A stretch of 11,773 nt of DNA, taken from positions 1 to 11,773 of the forward strand of contig JAZURZ010000063.1 in the NCBI GenBank assembly GCA_045606465.1, given 5' to 3'. Below are positions 1 through 6,681 of this stretch, piece after piece. Under the pieces are notes generated by a model. The model was not told the DNA's origin, ran no database searches, and saw only the letters and a program-made list of their open reading frames with translations. The number at the start of each line of letters is the position of its first letter. Position 1 is the stretch's first letter. Made by a program: the position numbers and the translations under genes. The DNA comes from CAKSQL01 sp045606465. GTDB lineage: Bacteria; Bacillota; Clostridia; UBA1381.

Positions 1-156
1 TTCTACCACCCCGAGATTGGACGCCAGATGCCCCCCTGTCTGCGACACGCTTTTTACTAAAAATTTTCTTATTTCCCCTGCAAGGCGTTTACATTCTTCA
101 CAAGAAAGATTTTTTATATCCTGCGGAAGCTCTTTTTTATCTAACAACTGTGTCAT
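1..156 (-). CDS. dxs: 1-deoxy-D-xylulose-5-phosphate synthase, N-terminal fragment (runs off the left edge)
   Basis: The first 52 codons are present, reading leftward from an ATG at 156 and open through base 1. DXS is a thiamine-diphosphate enzyme that condenses pyruvate with glyceraldehyde 3-phosphate in the first step of the MEP isoprenoid pathway. Recognition rests on the N-terminal signature: an LLDK..LP.DIK.LS start, a helix ending IRKFLV, then SVSQTGGHLASNLGVVE (about residues 36-52), which is the conserved start of the DXS thiamine-binding domain. The start is supported by a GAGGG Shine-Dalgarno eight bases upstream and by the family's usual N-terminus. The gene is divergent from the pdaB-like gene. 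Everything after residue 52 lies outside the window, so intactness cannot be judged. Confidence 0.93.
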   Translation of the reverse strand, partial: MTQLLDKKELPQDIKNLSCEECKRLAGEIRKFLVKSVSQTGGHLASNLGVVE

Positions 157-212
157 TTGTATTACCCTCTTAATATATATTTCCTAATAATTAAAAGCCT
201 CATAACACCATA

Positions 213-241
213 ATAATATCATATTTCGTCAAAAAAGTAAA
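213..241 (-). promoter_or_regulatory. Putative sigma-A promoter of dxs
   Basis: On the minus strand there is a -35 TTTACT (241-236), a 17-base spacer and a -10 TATTAT (218-213). The -10 is preceded by TGA, giving an extended -10. The expected transcription start is about 50 bases before the dxs ATG. This is a reading of the sequence only. Confidence 0.5.
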
Positions 242-243
242 TA

Positions 244-270
244 GAATATTGAAAAGAGCTGACATATAGC
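244..270 (+). promoter_or_regulatory. Possible sporulation-type (sigma-E-like) promoter of the pdaB-like gene
   Basis: GAATATT (244-250) and CATATAGC (263-270) resemble the sigma-E -35 and -10 elements known from Bacillus (KMATATT and CATACA-type), but the spacer of 12 bases is short. No convincing sigma-A promoter is visible on this strand. Bacillus pdaB is expressed during sporulation, which makes the reading plausible but weak. Confidence 0.25.
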
Positions 271-292
271 GAAAAAATCGGAGGTCTTTTTC

Positions 293-1051
293 ATGTTTTA
301 TTTTACTTTTAAAGCAAAAAATCTGTTGTTTGGCAGTCTTTTTGCAATTTGCCTTTTTCTTATTTGCTTTTTTGCAAAAACTCCCTCCGAGGTTTTTAAG
401 GTGGGAGAAAGAGAAATTCCCATATACTCAGTAGAAAGGCAAGATAACAAAATCGCTCTTACTTTTAATTGCGCATGGAACAGCGATGACATTGACCAAA
501 TTCTTGCCCTTTTAAAAAAATATAATGCTGATGCATCATTTTTTGTAGTAGGGGATTGGGCTTTAAAAAATCCTGAGGCCTTGAAAAAAATAAATGACGC
601 CGGCTTTGAGATAGGAAATCATTCCTATAACCATGCACATTATTCCAAGCTTTCCAAGGCTCAGATTCTTGAGGATATAGAAAAATGTGATAAAATTATA
701 GAGGATATAACAAAAACAAAACCCTCTCTTTTTCGTGCGGCTTATGGAGAATATACCAACGATGTAGTGACTGCATGTGATGAAAGCGGTAGAAAATATA
801 TTCAATGGTCGGTAGACAGCCTTGACTATAAAGCAGACTCTCCTCAACAAATACAAACTCGTGTTTTGGAAAAAACCGCTCCAGGCGATATTATACTTAT
901 GCACAATGGCACCGAACACACCGCCAAAGCCTTGGAAACTCTTCTTCCCTCACTTGTTCAAAAATTTACTCTGACAAGGGTGTCTGATCTTATATATCAC
1001 AACAATTTTACAATAGATACCTCAGGCAGGCAACACAAAACCCAAGATTGA
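293..1051 (+). CDS. pdaB: PdaB-like polysaccharide deacetylase (sporulation family), possibly with altered catalysis
   Basis: This 252-residue protein belongs to the NodB/carbohydrate esterase 4 fold and is closest in layout to the sporulation protein PdaB. Residues 10-27 form a membrane anchor or uncleaved signal. A short linker follows, then the NodB domain at about 52-235. Visible CE4 motifs are LTFNCAW (56-62), the metal-ligand motif NHSYNH (His110, His114), RAAYG (148-152), DSLD (175-178) and LMHNG with His204. In active family members motif 1 reads TFD; here the catalytic-base position is Asn59 (codon 467-469), and Cys60 sits where classical deacetylases have the second, metal-binding Asp. 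Activity on cell-wall glycan is therefore uncertain. The start is fixed by GGAGGT at 280-285, seven bases before the ATG. The gene stands alone between divergent dxs and a terminator. In Bacillus, PdaB is needed for late spore stability; that role here is inferred. Confidence 0.82.
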   Translation: MFYFTFKAKNLLFGSLFAICLFLICFFAKTPSEVFKVGEREIPIYSVERQDNKIALTFNCAWNSDDIDQILALLKKYNADASFFVVGDWALKNPEALKKINDAGFEIGNHSYNHAHYSKLSKAQILEDIEKCDKIIEDITKTKPSLFRAAYGEYTNDVVTACDESGRKYIQWSVDSLDYKADSPQQIQTRVLEKTAPGDIILMHNGTEHTAKALETLLPSLVQKFTLTRVSDLIYHNNFTIDTSGRQHKTQD

Positions 1052-1067
1052 TTTTTTGTCTTACTAT

Positions 1068-1110
1068 GGCAAGATGTTCTTTTGTTATTTGAATATCTTG
1101 CCTTAATTTT
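1068..1110 (+). terminator. Rho-independent terminator after the pdaB-like gene
   Basis: A 12-bp stem (1068-1079 with 1091-1102, including one G-T pair) encloses an 11-base loop and is followed by TTAATTTT. The tail is interrupted, so strength is moderate. Confidence 0.6.
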
Positions 1111-1167
1111 ATGAAATTATTTTATTTTTTGTGCAAGAATTTTTTATTTTTACATAAACTATTTCTG

Positions 1168-1197
1168 TTGACATTTTTTTATTTTTAACGTTAAAAT
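1168..1197 (+). promoter_or_regulatory. Upstream promoter-like sequence of the glg operon (P1)
   Basis: A perfect TTGACA (1168-1173) is separated by an 18-base, T-rich spacer from TAAAAT (1192-1197). Confidence 0.4.
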
Positions 1198-1209
1198 ATA
1201 GCAAATTTC

Positions 1210-1237
1210 TTGTCAACTTTTTTTATTTTTGTATATT
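1210..1237 (+). promoter_or_regulatory. Second promoter-like sequence of the glg operon (P2)
   Basis: TTGTCA (1210-1215), a 16-base spacer and TATATT (1232-1237). The spacer repeats the same T-tract pattern as the P1 spacer. In DNA this AT-rich, chance matches are common. Confidence 0.25.
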
Positions 1238-1276
1238 TTTACTAAAATTTTGTTGAAATTTTATAAGTTCTTAGCC

Positions 1277-1305
1277 TTTACGAGGAAAAAAAAGTGTGCT
1301 ATACT
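1277..1305 (+). promoter_or_regulatory. Proximal sigma-A promoter of the glg operon (P3)
   Basis: TTTACG (1277-1282), a 17-base spacer and TATACT (1300-1305), with a TG one base before the -10 (extended -10). This is the best-placed promoter for glgB, giving a leader of roughly 35 bases that ends in the AAGGAGG at 1335-1341. Confidence 0.55.
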
Positions 1306-1348
1306 TATTATATATGAACATTTCGAACGAACATAAGGAGGAATTTTA

Positions 1349-3250
1349 ATGACAAAAGAAGGATTGTGCGAATGGGATGGCATAAGCGAAATGCAACTTT
1401 ATCTCTTTAACGAGGGCACAAACTTTAAATCATATACCATGCTTGGAGCTCATAAAATAAAATCCGGATGGCGATTTGCAGTCTGGGCGCCACAAGCAAG
1501 GTCGGTTTGTCTTGCAGGGGATTTTAACTCCTGGACAGGAGAAGGCTATCCCTTAAAAAAATTAGGCACAACCGGAGTCTGGTACGGAGTTTTCGATGAT
1601 ATAAAAGAAGGAACCCTTTACAAATACGCAATATATGACCAGAATTATAAAATGGTTTTAAAATCGGATCCTTTTGCTTTTTATTCCGAAATAAGACCCA
1701 ATACTGCCTCCATCACAAGGGATATATCAGGCTATAAGTGGCAGGATAAAAAATGGCTTTCAAAACGAGAAAAAACACCTCCCTACCATAAGCCCATGCT
1801 TATTTACGAAATGCATTTGGGAAGCTGGAAAACTCACCCCGATGGAAGCTATTATAATTATGCTGAATATGCTGATTTGCTTATTCCATATTTGAAAAAG
1901 ATGAATTATACCCATGTGGAGCTTATGCCCCTTAGCGAGTACCCCTTCGATGGCTCATGGGGATATCAGGTTACGGGATATTTTTGTGCCACAAGCAGAT
2001 ATGGAACGCCCGAGCAACTAAAATATTTTGTTGACAAATGTCACGCAGAAAATATATCTGTAATCATGGATTGGGTTCCTGCGCATTTTCCAAGAGATTT
2101 GCATGGGCTTTATATGTTTGATGGAACTCCTACTTTTGAATATGCAGACTCAAGGCTCGGCGAGCACAAGGACTGGGGAACCATGGTATTTGACTACTCA
2201 AAAAAAGAAGTTGTTTCTTTTTTGATGTCATCTGCATTTTTCTGGGCAGAGGAATTTCACATAGATGGCCTTAGGGTAGATGCAGTTTCCTCTATGCTTT
2301 ACAGGGATTATAGTCGCAAGGATGGCGAATGGATTGCAAACAAATATGGCGGAAATGAAAATCTCGAAGCAGTGGAGTTTTTGCAAAACCTCAACAAAGT
2401 TATGTTTGAGCATTTCCCCAACATTTTGATGATAGCCGAAGAATCAACTGCCTGGAGCAGGGTTACGGGAGATGTAAATAGCGGCGGTCTTGGCTTTAAC
2501 TACAAATGGAATATGGGTTGGATGAATGATACTTTAAGATATATGTCAATGGATCCATATTTTCGCAAGCACAACCACAATCTTCTGACCTTTTTAATGT
2601 GCTATGCATACTCTGAAAACTTCATTCTTCCCCTTTCACACGACGAGGTTGTGCATGGAAAACACTCTCTTATAGATAAAATGTGGGGGGACTATGAGCA
2701 AAAATTCAAGGCCTATCGTACTTTACTTGGATATTATATGTCTATGCCTGGCAAAAAGCTTTTGTTTATGGGTGGAGAGCTTGGTCAATTTATTGAATGG
2801 CGATATGACGAACAACTGGAATGGCACTTATTAAACTTAGAAAAACATAAAAAGCTTTTAGAATATGTAAAACAACTAAATGGCTTTTACATTGAGCATG
2901 GGGCTTTCTGGGAACATGAAGACAGTTGGGAAGGCTTTTGTTGGATAGACAGTGATGATGTTGATAACTCTATTTTATCTTACGCAAGAAAGGGGAAAGA
3001 AGAACAGATTATTGTTGTTGCAAACTTCACTCCTGTAAAAAGGAAAAAATATAAAATAGGCGTCTCCGAAGAAGGTAGCTATGAAATTATTTTCTCAAGC
3101 GAATGGAAAAAATTCGGAGGAGAAAAAAACAAAAGAAAACAAATTTATAAATCAAAGAAAAGTCCCGCAGGAAATATGGATCACTCCATTAATGTGACTC
3201 TTGAGGGTCTATCAATAATTTATATCACAAAAACCAATCAGACAAAATAA
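1349..3250 (+). CDS. glgB: 1,4-alpha-glucan branching enzyme
   Basis: This is a 633-residue GlgB, which cuts an alpha-1,4 chain and transfers it to form alpha-1,6 branches in glycogen. Order: a short N-terminal stretch, a CBM48 domain (about 30-125, with FAVWAP and GDFNSW), the GH13 barrel (about 150-500) and a C-terminal beta domain. GH13 regions are intact: DWVPAHF (241-247), GLRVDAV with the nucleophile Asp311, MIAEEST with the acid/base Glu364, and LSHDEVVHGK with His431 and Asp432. It lacks the extra N-terminal domain of the roughly 730-residue enterobacterial enzymes, which is usual for Firmicutes. The start is fixed by AAGGAGG at 1335-1341, seven bases before the ATG. It is the first gene of a glgB-glgC-glgD operon; glgC begins 74 bases downstream with no terminator between. 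Confidence 0.97.
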   Translation: MTKEGLCEWDGISEMQLYLFNEGTNFKSYTMLGAHKIKSGWRFAVWAPQARSVCLAGDFNSWTGEGYPLKKLGTTGVWYGVFDDIKEGTLYKYAIYDQNYKMVLKSDPFAFYSEIRPNTASITRDISGYKWQDKKWLSKREKTPPYHKPMLIYEMHLGSWKTHPDGSYYNYAEYADLLIPYLKKMNYTHVELMPLSEYPFDGSWGYQVTGYFCATSRYGTPEQLKYFVDKCHAENISVIMDWVPAHFPRDLHGLYMFDGTPTFEYADSRLGEHKDWGTMVFDYSKKEVVSFLMSSAFFWAEEFHIDGLRVDAVSSMLYRDYSRKDGEWIANKYGGNENLEAVEFLQNLNKVMFEHFPNILMIAEESTAWSRVTGDVNSGGLGFNYKWNMGWMNDTLRYMSMDPYFRKHNHNLLTFLMCYAYSENFILPLSHDEVVHGKHSLIDKMWGDYEQKFKAYRTLLGYYMSMPGKKLLFMGGELGQFIEWRYDEQLEWHLLNLEKHKKLLEYVKQLNGFYIEHGAFWEHEDSWEGFCWIDSDDVDNSILSYARKGKEEQIIVVANFTPVKRKKYKIGVSEEGSYEIIFSSEWKKFGGEKNKRKQIYKSKKSPAGNMDHSINVTLEGLSIIYITKTNQTK

Positions 3251-3286
3251 ATTAAGACTTAATTTTCAGACAGTAAAATATACTGT
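3250..3286. repeat. Two small AT-rich palindromes between glgB and glgC
   Basis: The first pairs 3250-3256 with 3258-3264 (seven bases each side of one A). The second pairs ACAGTA (3270-3275) with TACTGT (3281-3286). Neither has a T-run or GC-rich stem, so they do not look like terminators. They could be an mRNA processing or protection site, or chance. Confidence 0.35.
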
Positions 3287-3324
3287 TACAAAAAAATTAA
3301 AAAACACAAAAAGGAGTTCTTGTC

Positions 3325-4530
3325 ATGAGAGTAAAAGAATGTGTAGCAATGATTCTTGCAGGCGGTCAAGGCAGCCGTTTAGGAGCCCTGACAAAGAATG
3401 TTGCAAAGCCTGCGGTCCCCTTTGGAGGAAAATATAAAATTATAGATTTCCCACTTTCTAATTGCGTTCACTCAGAAATTTACACTGTGGGTGTTCTTAC
3501 GCAATATCAACCATTAGAACTCAATGCCTACATAGGTAATGGGAATCCATGGGACTTAAATAGAAATGACGGAGGAGTTTATGTGCTTCCTCCCTATCAA
3601 AGTCAAAAAGCGGGAGAGTGGTACAAGGGTACTGCAAATGCAATTTATCAAAATCTTGGTTTTTTAGAAGGCTTTTACCCTGAAAATGTTTTAATTTTAT
3701 CAGGCGACCACATCTATAAAATGCATTATGGAGAAATGCTCAAGGCACATCAGGAATCGGGAGCTGCTATAACCATTGCAGTTATGCCTGTCCCCTGGGA
3801 AGAAGCGAGTCGCTTTGGAATTATGAATGTTGATGACGACGGAAACATTGTGGAATTTGAAGAAAAGCCAAAAAACCCCAAAAGCAATCTTGCCTCTATG
3901 GGAATTTATATTTTTAACTACGAAATAATGAAAAAATATCTTATTGCGGACGAAAATGACCCCAACTCTTCAAACGATTTTGGGAAAAATATTATTCCTA
4001 AAATGTTAGAAAACAAAGAAAAAATGCTTAGCTGGAAATTTGAAGGATATTGGAAAGACGTTGGAACAATACAAAGTCTTTGGGAAGCAAATATGGACCT
4101 TTTAGATGAAGAACCCAATTTTGACCTTTCGGATAGACTATGGCCAATCTATTCAAGAAACCCTGCACTTGCGCCTCAGTATATAGGCAAAAAAGCAAAG
4201 GTGACAAACAGCACTATTACCGAGGGTTGTTCCATTAATGGAGAAATTACTCACTCTGTAATTTCTGATGGTGTCTTTGTTGGAGATAACTCTGTTATTC
4301 ATGATTCGGTTATTATGCCTGGTGCTTATATAGGAGAAAATGTAATAATTGAAAAAGCTGTAATAGGCAGCGGGGCAAAAATAGGTAGTGGAGCAAAAAT
4401 AGGAACTCAGGAAATAGAAAACAATCCTCATTCATCTTTAATGTGTACCCATGGGATTGTTCTTGTAGAAAGCGGTGCTACAGTTAAGCCCGACGAGATT
4501 ATAGCCAAAGGCTCCATGGTAGAAATTTAA
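3325..4530 (+). CDS. glgC: Glucose-1-phosphate adenylyltransferase, catalytic subunit (ADP-glucose pyrophosphorylase)
   Basis: GlgC makes ADP-glucose and pyrophosphate from ATP and glucose 1-phosphate, the committed step of bacterial glycogen synthesis. The 401-residue protein has the nucleotidyltransferase domain first (about 5-260) and a left-handed beta-helix of hexapeptide repeats after it (about 290-395). Key features are the glycine-rich loop LAGGQGSRL (11-19), PFGGKYK (32-38), the catalytic LSGDHIY with Asp128, and FEEKP with Lys181, the glucose-1-phosphate-binding lysine position. All catalytic landmarks are present, unlike in GlgD next door. AAGGAG at 3311-3316, eight bases before the ATG, supports the start. 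It lies between glgB and glgD in one operon. In Firmicutes GlgC works with GlgD as a heterotetramer; that partnership here is inferred from adjacency. Confidence 0.97.
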   Translation: MRVKECVAMILAGGQGSRLGALTKNVAKPAVPFGGKYKIIDFPLSNCVHSEIYTVGVLTQYQPLELNAYIGNGNPWDLNRNDGGVYVLPPYQSQKAGEWYKGTANAIYQNLGFLEGFYPENVLILSGDHIYKMHYGEMLKAHQESGAAITIAVMPVPWEEASRFGIMNVDDDGNIVEFEEKPKNPKSNLASMGIYIFNYEIMKKYLIADENDPNSSNDFGKNIIPKMLENKEKMLSWKFEGYWKDVGTIQSLWEANMDLLDEEPNFDLSDRLWPIYSRNPALAPQYIGKKAKVTNSTITEGCSINGEITHSVISDGVFVGDNSVIHDSVIMPGAYIGENVIIEKAVIGSGAKIGSGAKIGTQEIENNPHSSLMCTHGIVLVESGATVKPDEIIAKGSMVEI

Positions 4531-4544
4531 AAAACTCAAAATCT

Positions 4545-4559
4545 TGCAATTTAATTGCA
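4545..4559. repeat. Small palindrome between glgC and glgD
   Basis: TGCAAT (4545-4550) and ATTGCA (4554-4559) flank a three-base loop. It is too small and lacks the T-run of a terminator. It lies just upstream of the glgD ribosome binding site. Confidence 0.3.
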
Positions 4560-4590
4560 TAATCTAAACACAGAAAGGATTTTAATTATC

Positions 4591-5703
4591 ATGAAAGATG
4601 TAATGGGAATTATTCTTACAGGCACGGAATCTATTCCGCCAATTACAAATGACCGCGCTACTCTTGCACTGCCTATTGCAGGCCGCTACAGAGTTATTGA
4701 CTTTGTTATTTCAAATATGGCAAATGCAGGTATAACAAATATAGGTGTTGCAACAAAGGAAAATTATTCTTCTCTTATGGACCATATAAAATCAGGGCGC
4801 CCCTGGGATTTGGACAGAAAAAAACAAGGACTTACAATTCTTCCGCCAAATCTTTCTTCAACTCATCATTCACTTCGCGGTGATATTGATATGTTGGCAG
4901 GCATAAGAGATTTTGTTAAAAGAAGCCACCAGACCTATGTCATTTTGTCCTTGGGAAGCTTCATATATAATATTGACTTTGACAAGGTTATTGAAGAGCA
5001 CATAAATAATCAGGCAGATATAACTGCAGTTTATAAAAATATTAAGGGTGCAGAAGAATCTGAACTTTCACGCTTCGTCCTTTTTGATGTAGCTAGCGAC
5101 AAAAGAATTATCGATGCCGAAAGCAAGCCCTATTATCCTAAAACTACTAATGCAGGGCTGGACATATATATAATGGAAAAAGCACTTTTGGAAAGCATAA
5201 TTGACGAATGTACTGCAAGAGGAAACCACGATTTTGTAAAAGACGCACTTGCACAAAAGCTATCAGGACTCCGTGTATTCGGCTATGAATTTACGGGCTA
5301 TACAGACAAGATTGATTCATTAAAAGCATATTATCGTAATAATATGAAATTTTTAGACGAAGATATACGAAAAGATCTTTTCAATCCTGCATATCCCATT
5401 AATACCAAAACAAAGGACCAAACCCCTACAAAATATGGAGATAACGCAGTGGTCGAAAACAGTTTCATTTCAGATGGCTGCGTAATCGAAGGAACTGTAA
5501 TTAATTGCGTATTATCACGTGCTGTCAGAGTTGAAAAAGGCGCAGTAATTAAAAACTCAATAATTATGCAGGATTCTATAATAGAAAAAGATGTTGAGCT
5601 TGACTATGTTGTTTTTGACAAAGAGGTACACATCACCAAAGGCAGAAAGCTTTTGGGACAAAATAGCTTCCCTCTTGCCATTGCCAAAAGCTCCGAAATT
5701 TGA
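4591..5703 (+). CDS. glgD: GlgD, regulatory subunit of ADP-glucose pyrophosphorylase
   Basis: This is a 370-residue paralogue of GlgC. The scaffold is shared: GRYRVIDFVISNM (residues 31-43), a GRPWDLDRK segment, and C-terminal hexapeptide repeats from about 285. The catalytic parts have decayed. The glycine-rich loop is replaced by LTGTESIPPI, and the GDHIY site reads SLGSFIY with no aspartate. This is the known GlgD pattern: it is little active alone and raises GlgC activity in the heteromer. I chose ATG 4591 rather than an in-frame TTG at 4555 because AGAAAGGAT (4572-4580) lies at a workable distance and MKDVMGI matches the family N-terminus. The TTG extension has no binding site. glgA and glgP, which often follow, are absent; a strong terminator ends the operon. 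Confidence 0.93.
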   Translation: MKDVMGIILTGTESIPPITNDRATLALPIAGRYRVIDFVISNMANAGITNIGVATKENYSSLMDHIKSGRPWDLDRKKQGLTILPPNLSSTHHSLRGDIDMLAGIRDFVKRSHQTYVILSLGSFIYNIDFDKVIEEHINNQADITAVYKNIKGAEESELSRFVLFDVASDKRIIDAESKPYYPKTTNAGLDIYIMEKALLESIIDECTARGNHDFVKDALAQKLSGLRVFGYEFTGYTDKIDSLKAYYRNNMKFLDEDIRKDLFNPAYPINTKTKDQTPTKYGDNAVVENSFISDGCVIEGTVINCVLSRAVRVEKGAVIKNSIIMQDSIIEKDVELDYVVFDKEVHITKGRKLLGQNSFPLAIAKSSEI

Positions 5704-5718
5704 TTTTCCCCTGATTTT

Positions 5719-5750
5719 GCAGAGGTGTAAAATGCACCTCTGCTTTTTTT
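5719..5750 (+). terminator. Rho-independent terminator of the glgBCD operon
   Basis: A 10-bp GC-rich stem (5719-5728 with 5734-5743, last pair T-G) has a five-base loop and is followed by seven T. It is strong and stands 15 bases after the glgD stop. Confidence 0.93.
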
Positions 5751-5773
5751 ATAAAAAAATATTTTTATTTGTA

Positions 5774-5802
5774 TTGACAAAACAAAAAATATATGGTAAA
5801 AT
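5774..5802 (+). promoter_or_regulatory. Sigma-A promoter of tRNA-Glu
   Basis: A perfect TTGACA (5774-5779), a 17-base spacer and TAAAAT (5797-5802), with a TG one base before the -10. This near-consensus, extended -10 promoter starts transcription about 20 bases before the tRNA. Confidence 0.88.
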
Positions 5803-5827
5803 ATATAAGTCTTAAAAATGAATATAT

Positions 5828-5902
5828 GGCCCGTTGGTCAAGCGGTTAAGACTCCGCCCTCTCACGGCGGCGACAAGGGTTCGATTCCCTTACGGGTCAC
5901 CA
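5828..5902 (+). tRNA. tRNA-Glu (anticodon CUC), CCA encoded
   Basis: A complete cloverleaf can be folded. The acceptor stem pairs 5828-5834 with 5892-5898 (one G-U), the discriminator A is at 5899 and CCA at 5900-5902. The anticodon stem pairs CCGCC (5854-5858) with GGCGG (5866-5870), and the seven-base loop CTCTCAC places the anticodon CTC at 5861-5863, reading GAG. The T arm carries GGTTCGATTCC. It is a single-gene transcription unit with its own promoter and terminator. The CUC isoacceptor supplements the essential UUC species, which must lie elsewhere. Confidence 0.95.
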
Positions 5903-5936
5903 AAAATCCGTACACAAGAGTGTGCGGATTTTTACT
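5902..5936 (+). terminator. Rho-independent terminator of tRNA-Glu
   Basis: ATCCGTACAC (5906-5915) pairs with GTGTGCGGAT (5920-5929) around a four-base loop, with A/T flanks adding four to five pairs and a T-run to 5933. The symmetric flanks allow action in both directions. Confidence 0.88.
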
Positions 5937-5965
5937 TATTAACCGAAACTTGTCAAGAATTTCGT

Positions 5966-5993
5966 AGCTTTGCTTACGCAAAGCTTATTTTTT
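5966..5993 (+). terminator. Second terminator-like hairpin downstream of tRNA-Glu
   Basis: A perfect 8-bp stem (AGCTTTGC 5966-5973, GCAAAGCT 5978-5985) with loop TTAC is followed by TATTTTTT. It lies 33 bases after the tRNA terminator and 36 bases before the insertion element. It may back up the tRNA terminator or be a remnant of what stood here before the insertion. Confidence 0.55.
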
Positions 5994-6023
5994 ATGGCAT
6001 CTAAATCATTCGGCTCTTCCATG

Positions 6024-6050
6024 AAAAAGGGGATGTTTAAAAACTCCCAC
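6024..6050 (+). repeat. Left terminal inverted repeat of the IS1182-like element
   Basis: Positions 6029-6048 match the reverse complement of 6683-6702 with a single difference (A against C at the fifth base). The match continues outward through a run of five A (6024-6028), which may be flank or element. Confidence 0.85.
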
Positions 6051-6051
6051 T

Positions 6052-6083
6052 AAAAATCGAGGATAAAAATTCCTCGATTTTTT
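6052..6083 (+). terminator. Terminator-like hairpin just inside the left IS end
   Basis: ATCGAGGA (6056-6063) pairs with TCCTCGAT (6071-6078) around a seven-base loop. It is flanked by AAAA and followed by TTTTT. Such a hairpin would stop outside transcription from entering a transposase gene. Confidence 0.7.
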
Positions 6084-6595
6084 GTACAAGAAATACAGAG
6101 AAAACGAATTCAGGGCAGTTAATTTTAAAAGAGATGCAGAGGGTAATTTAATTTGCCCAAATGGCAGAAAATTTCAATATTTGTACGATAGAGCTGTAAA
6201 GGGAAACAAATATGGAAGAACCGAAGAATTTTATTAGTGCGAAGATTGTAGCAATTGTCCTTTGTGAGACAAATGTAAAAAAGGTGATGGAAACAGAACT
6301 GTAAGAATGAACGAGGAATTGACAGAAATTCATAAAGAAGTTCTGGATAATTTAACATCTACACACGGACTGCTATTAAGAGCAAACAGGAGCATCCAAG
6401 CGAAAGGAACTTATGGAATTATTAAGTGGGACAGACAGTACAAAAGAATTCGAAGAATGGGGGTTATAATCGGTAATTTTCGAGTTTGCATCAATTTGTA
6501 TAGGTTTTAATCTCTACAAATATCATTTGAAAAACAAAAAAGATTGCTGGCAGCGTAATTTTAAAAGAAAATATTTCGAAAATTGCTCATTTTAG
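6079..6595 (+). pseudogene. IS1182-family transposase, C-terminal remnant with two stops and a frameshift
   Basis: Read in the frame of 6121, the DNA encodes the typical IS1182 C-terminal region (DDE_Tnp_1_6-like). It begins KKYRENEFRAVNFKRD, continues with ICPNGRKF, KGNKYGRTEEFY, the cysteine cluster CEDCSNCPL..KC, then GNRTVRMNEELTEIHKEVL, STHG..LR.NRSIQ, and W.R.Y.R.RRMG. TAG at 6235-6237 and TGA at 6265-6267 break the frame. Near 6461-6470 a one-base shift moves the match into another frame, where SVIFEFASICIGFNLYKYHLK continues to a TAG at 6593-6595. The N-terminal two thirds are absent. A 67-codon open stretch (6307-6510) is only a piece of this and has no ribosome binding site. No functional transposase can be made. 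Confidence 0.88.
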
Positions 6596-6645
6596 TATAA
6601 GTTTAATTTGCTTGCAAAAAAACAAATTATTTTTCAGGAAAACTC

Positions 6646-6674
6646 AAAAAGGACCTCACACAGAGATCCTTTTT
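6646..6674. terminator. Bidirectional terminator-like hairpin inside the right IS end
   Basis: AAAAAGGA (6646-6653) plus CTC (6655-6657) pairs with GAG (6663-6665) plus TCCTTTTT (6667-6674), with one C-A mismatch and a five-base loop. A and T runs on both sides let it act on either strand. On the minus strand it is the first terminator met after secF. Confidence 0.7.
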
Positions 6675-6681
6675 GTTACTT

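Noticed and set aside
563..919. Long minus-strand open frame (118 codons) within the pdaB-like gene
   Set aside because: It lies fully opposite a gene with clear family motifs, has no ribosome binding site and encodes no recognisable domain.
4555..4590. TTG start that would lengthen GlgD by 12 residues
   Set aside because: There is no ribosome binding site before 4555, and the ATG at 4591 has one and matches the family N-terminus.
5994..6053. Short plus-strand frame starting ATGGCATCTAAA that looks like a small spore protein start
   Set aside because: There is no ribosome binding site, it starts in the T-run of a hairpin, it ends after 19 codons inside the IS end, and no family is recognisable.
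6125..6358. Two overlapping minus-strand frames of 61-77 codons opposite the transposase remnant
   Set aside because: They are shadows of the decayed transposase frame, without start signals or motifs.
6307..6510. A 67-codon plus-strand ORF as an independent gene
   Set aside because: It is a fragment of the IS1182 transposase between an in-frame stop and a frameshift, and has no ribosome binding site.
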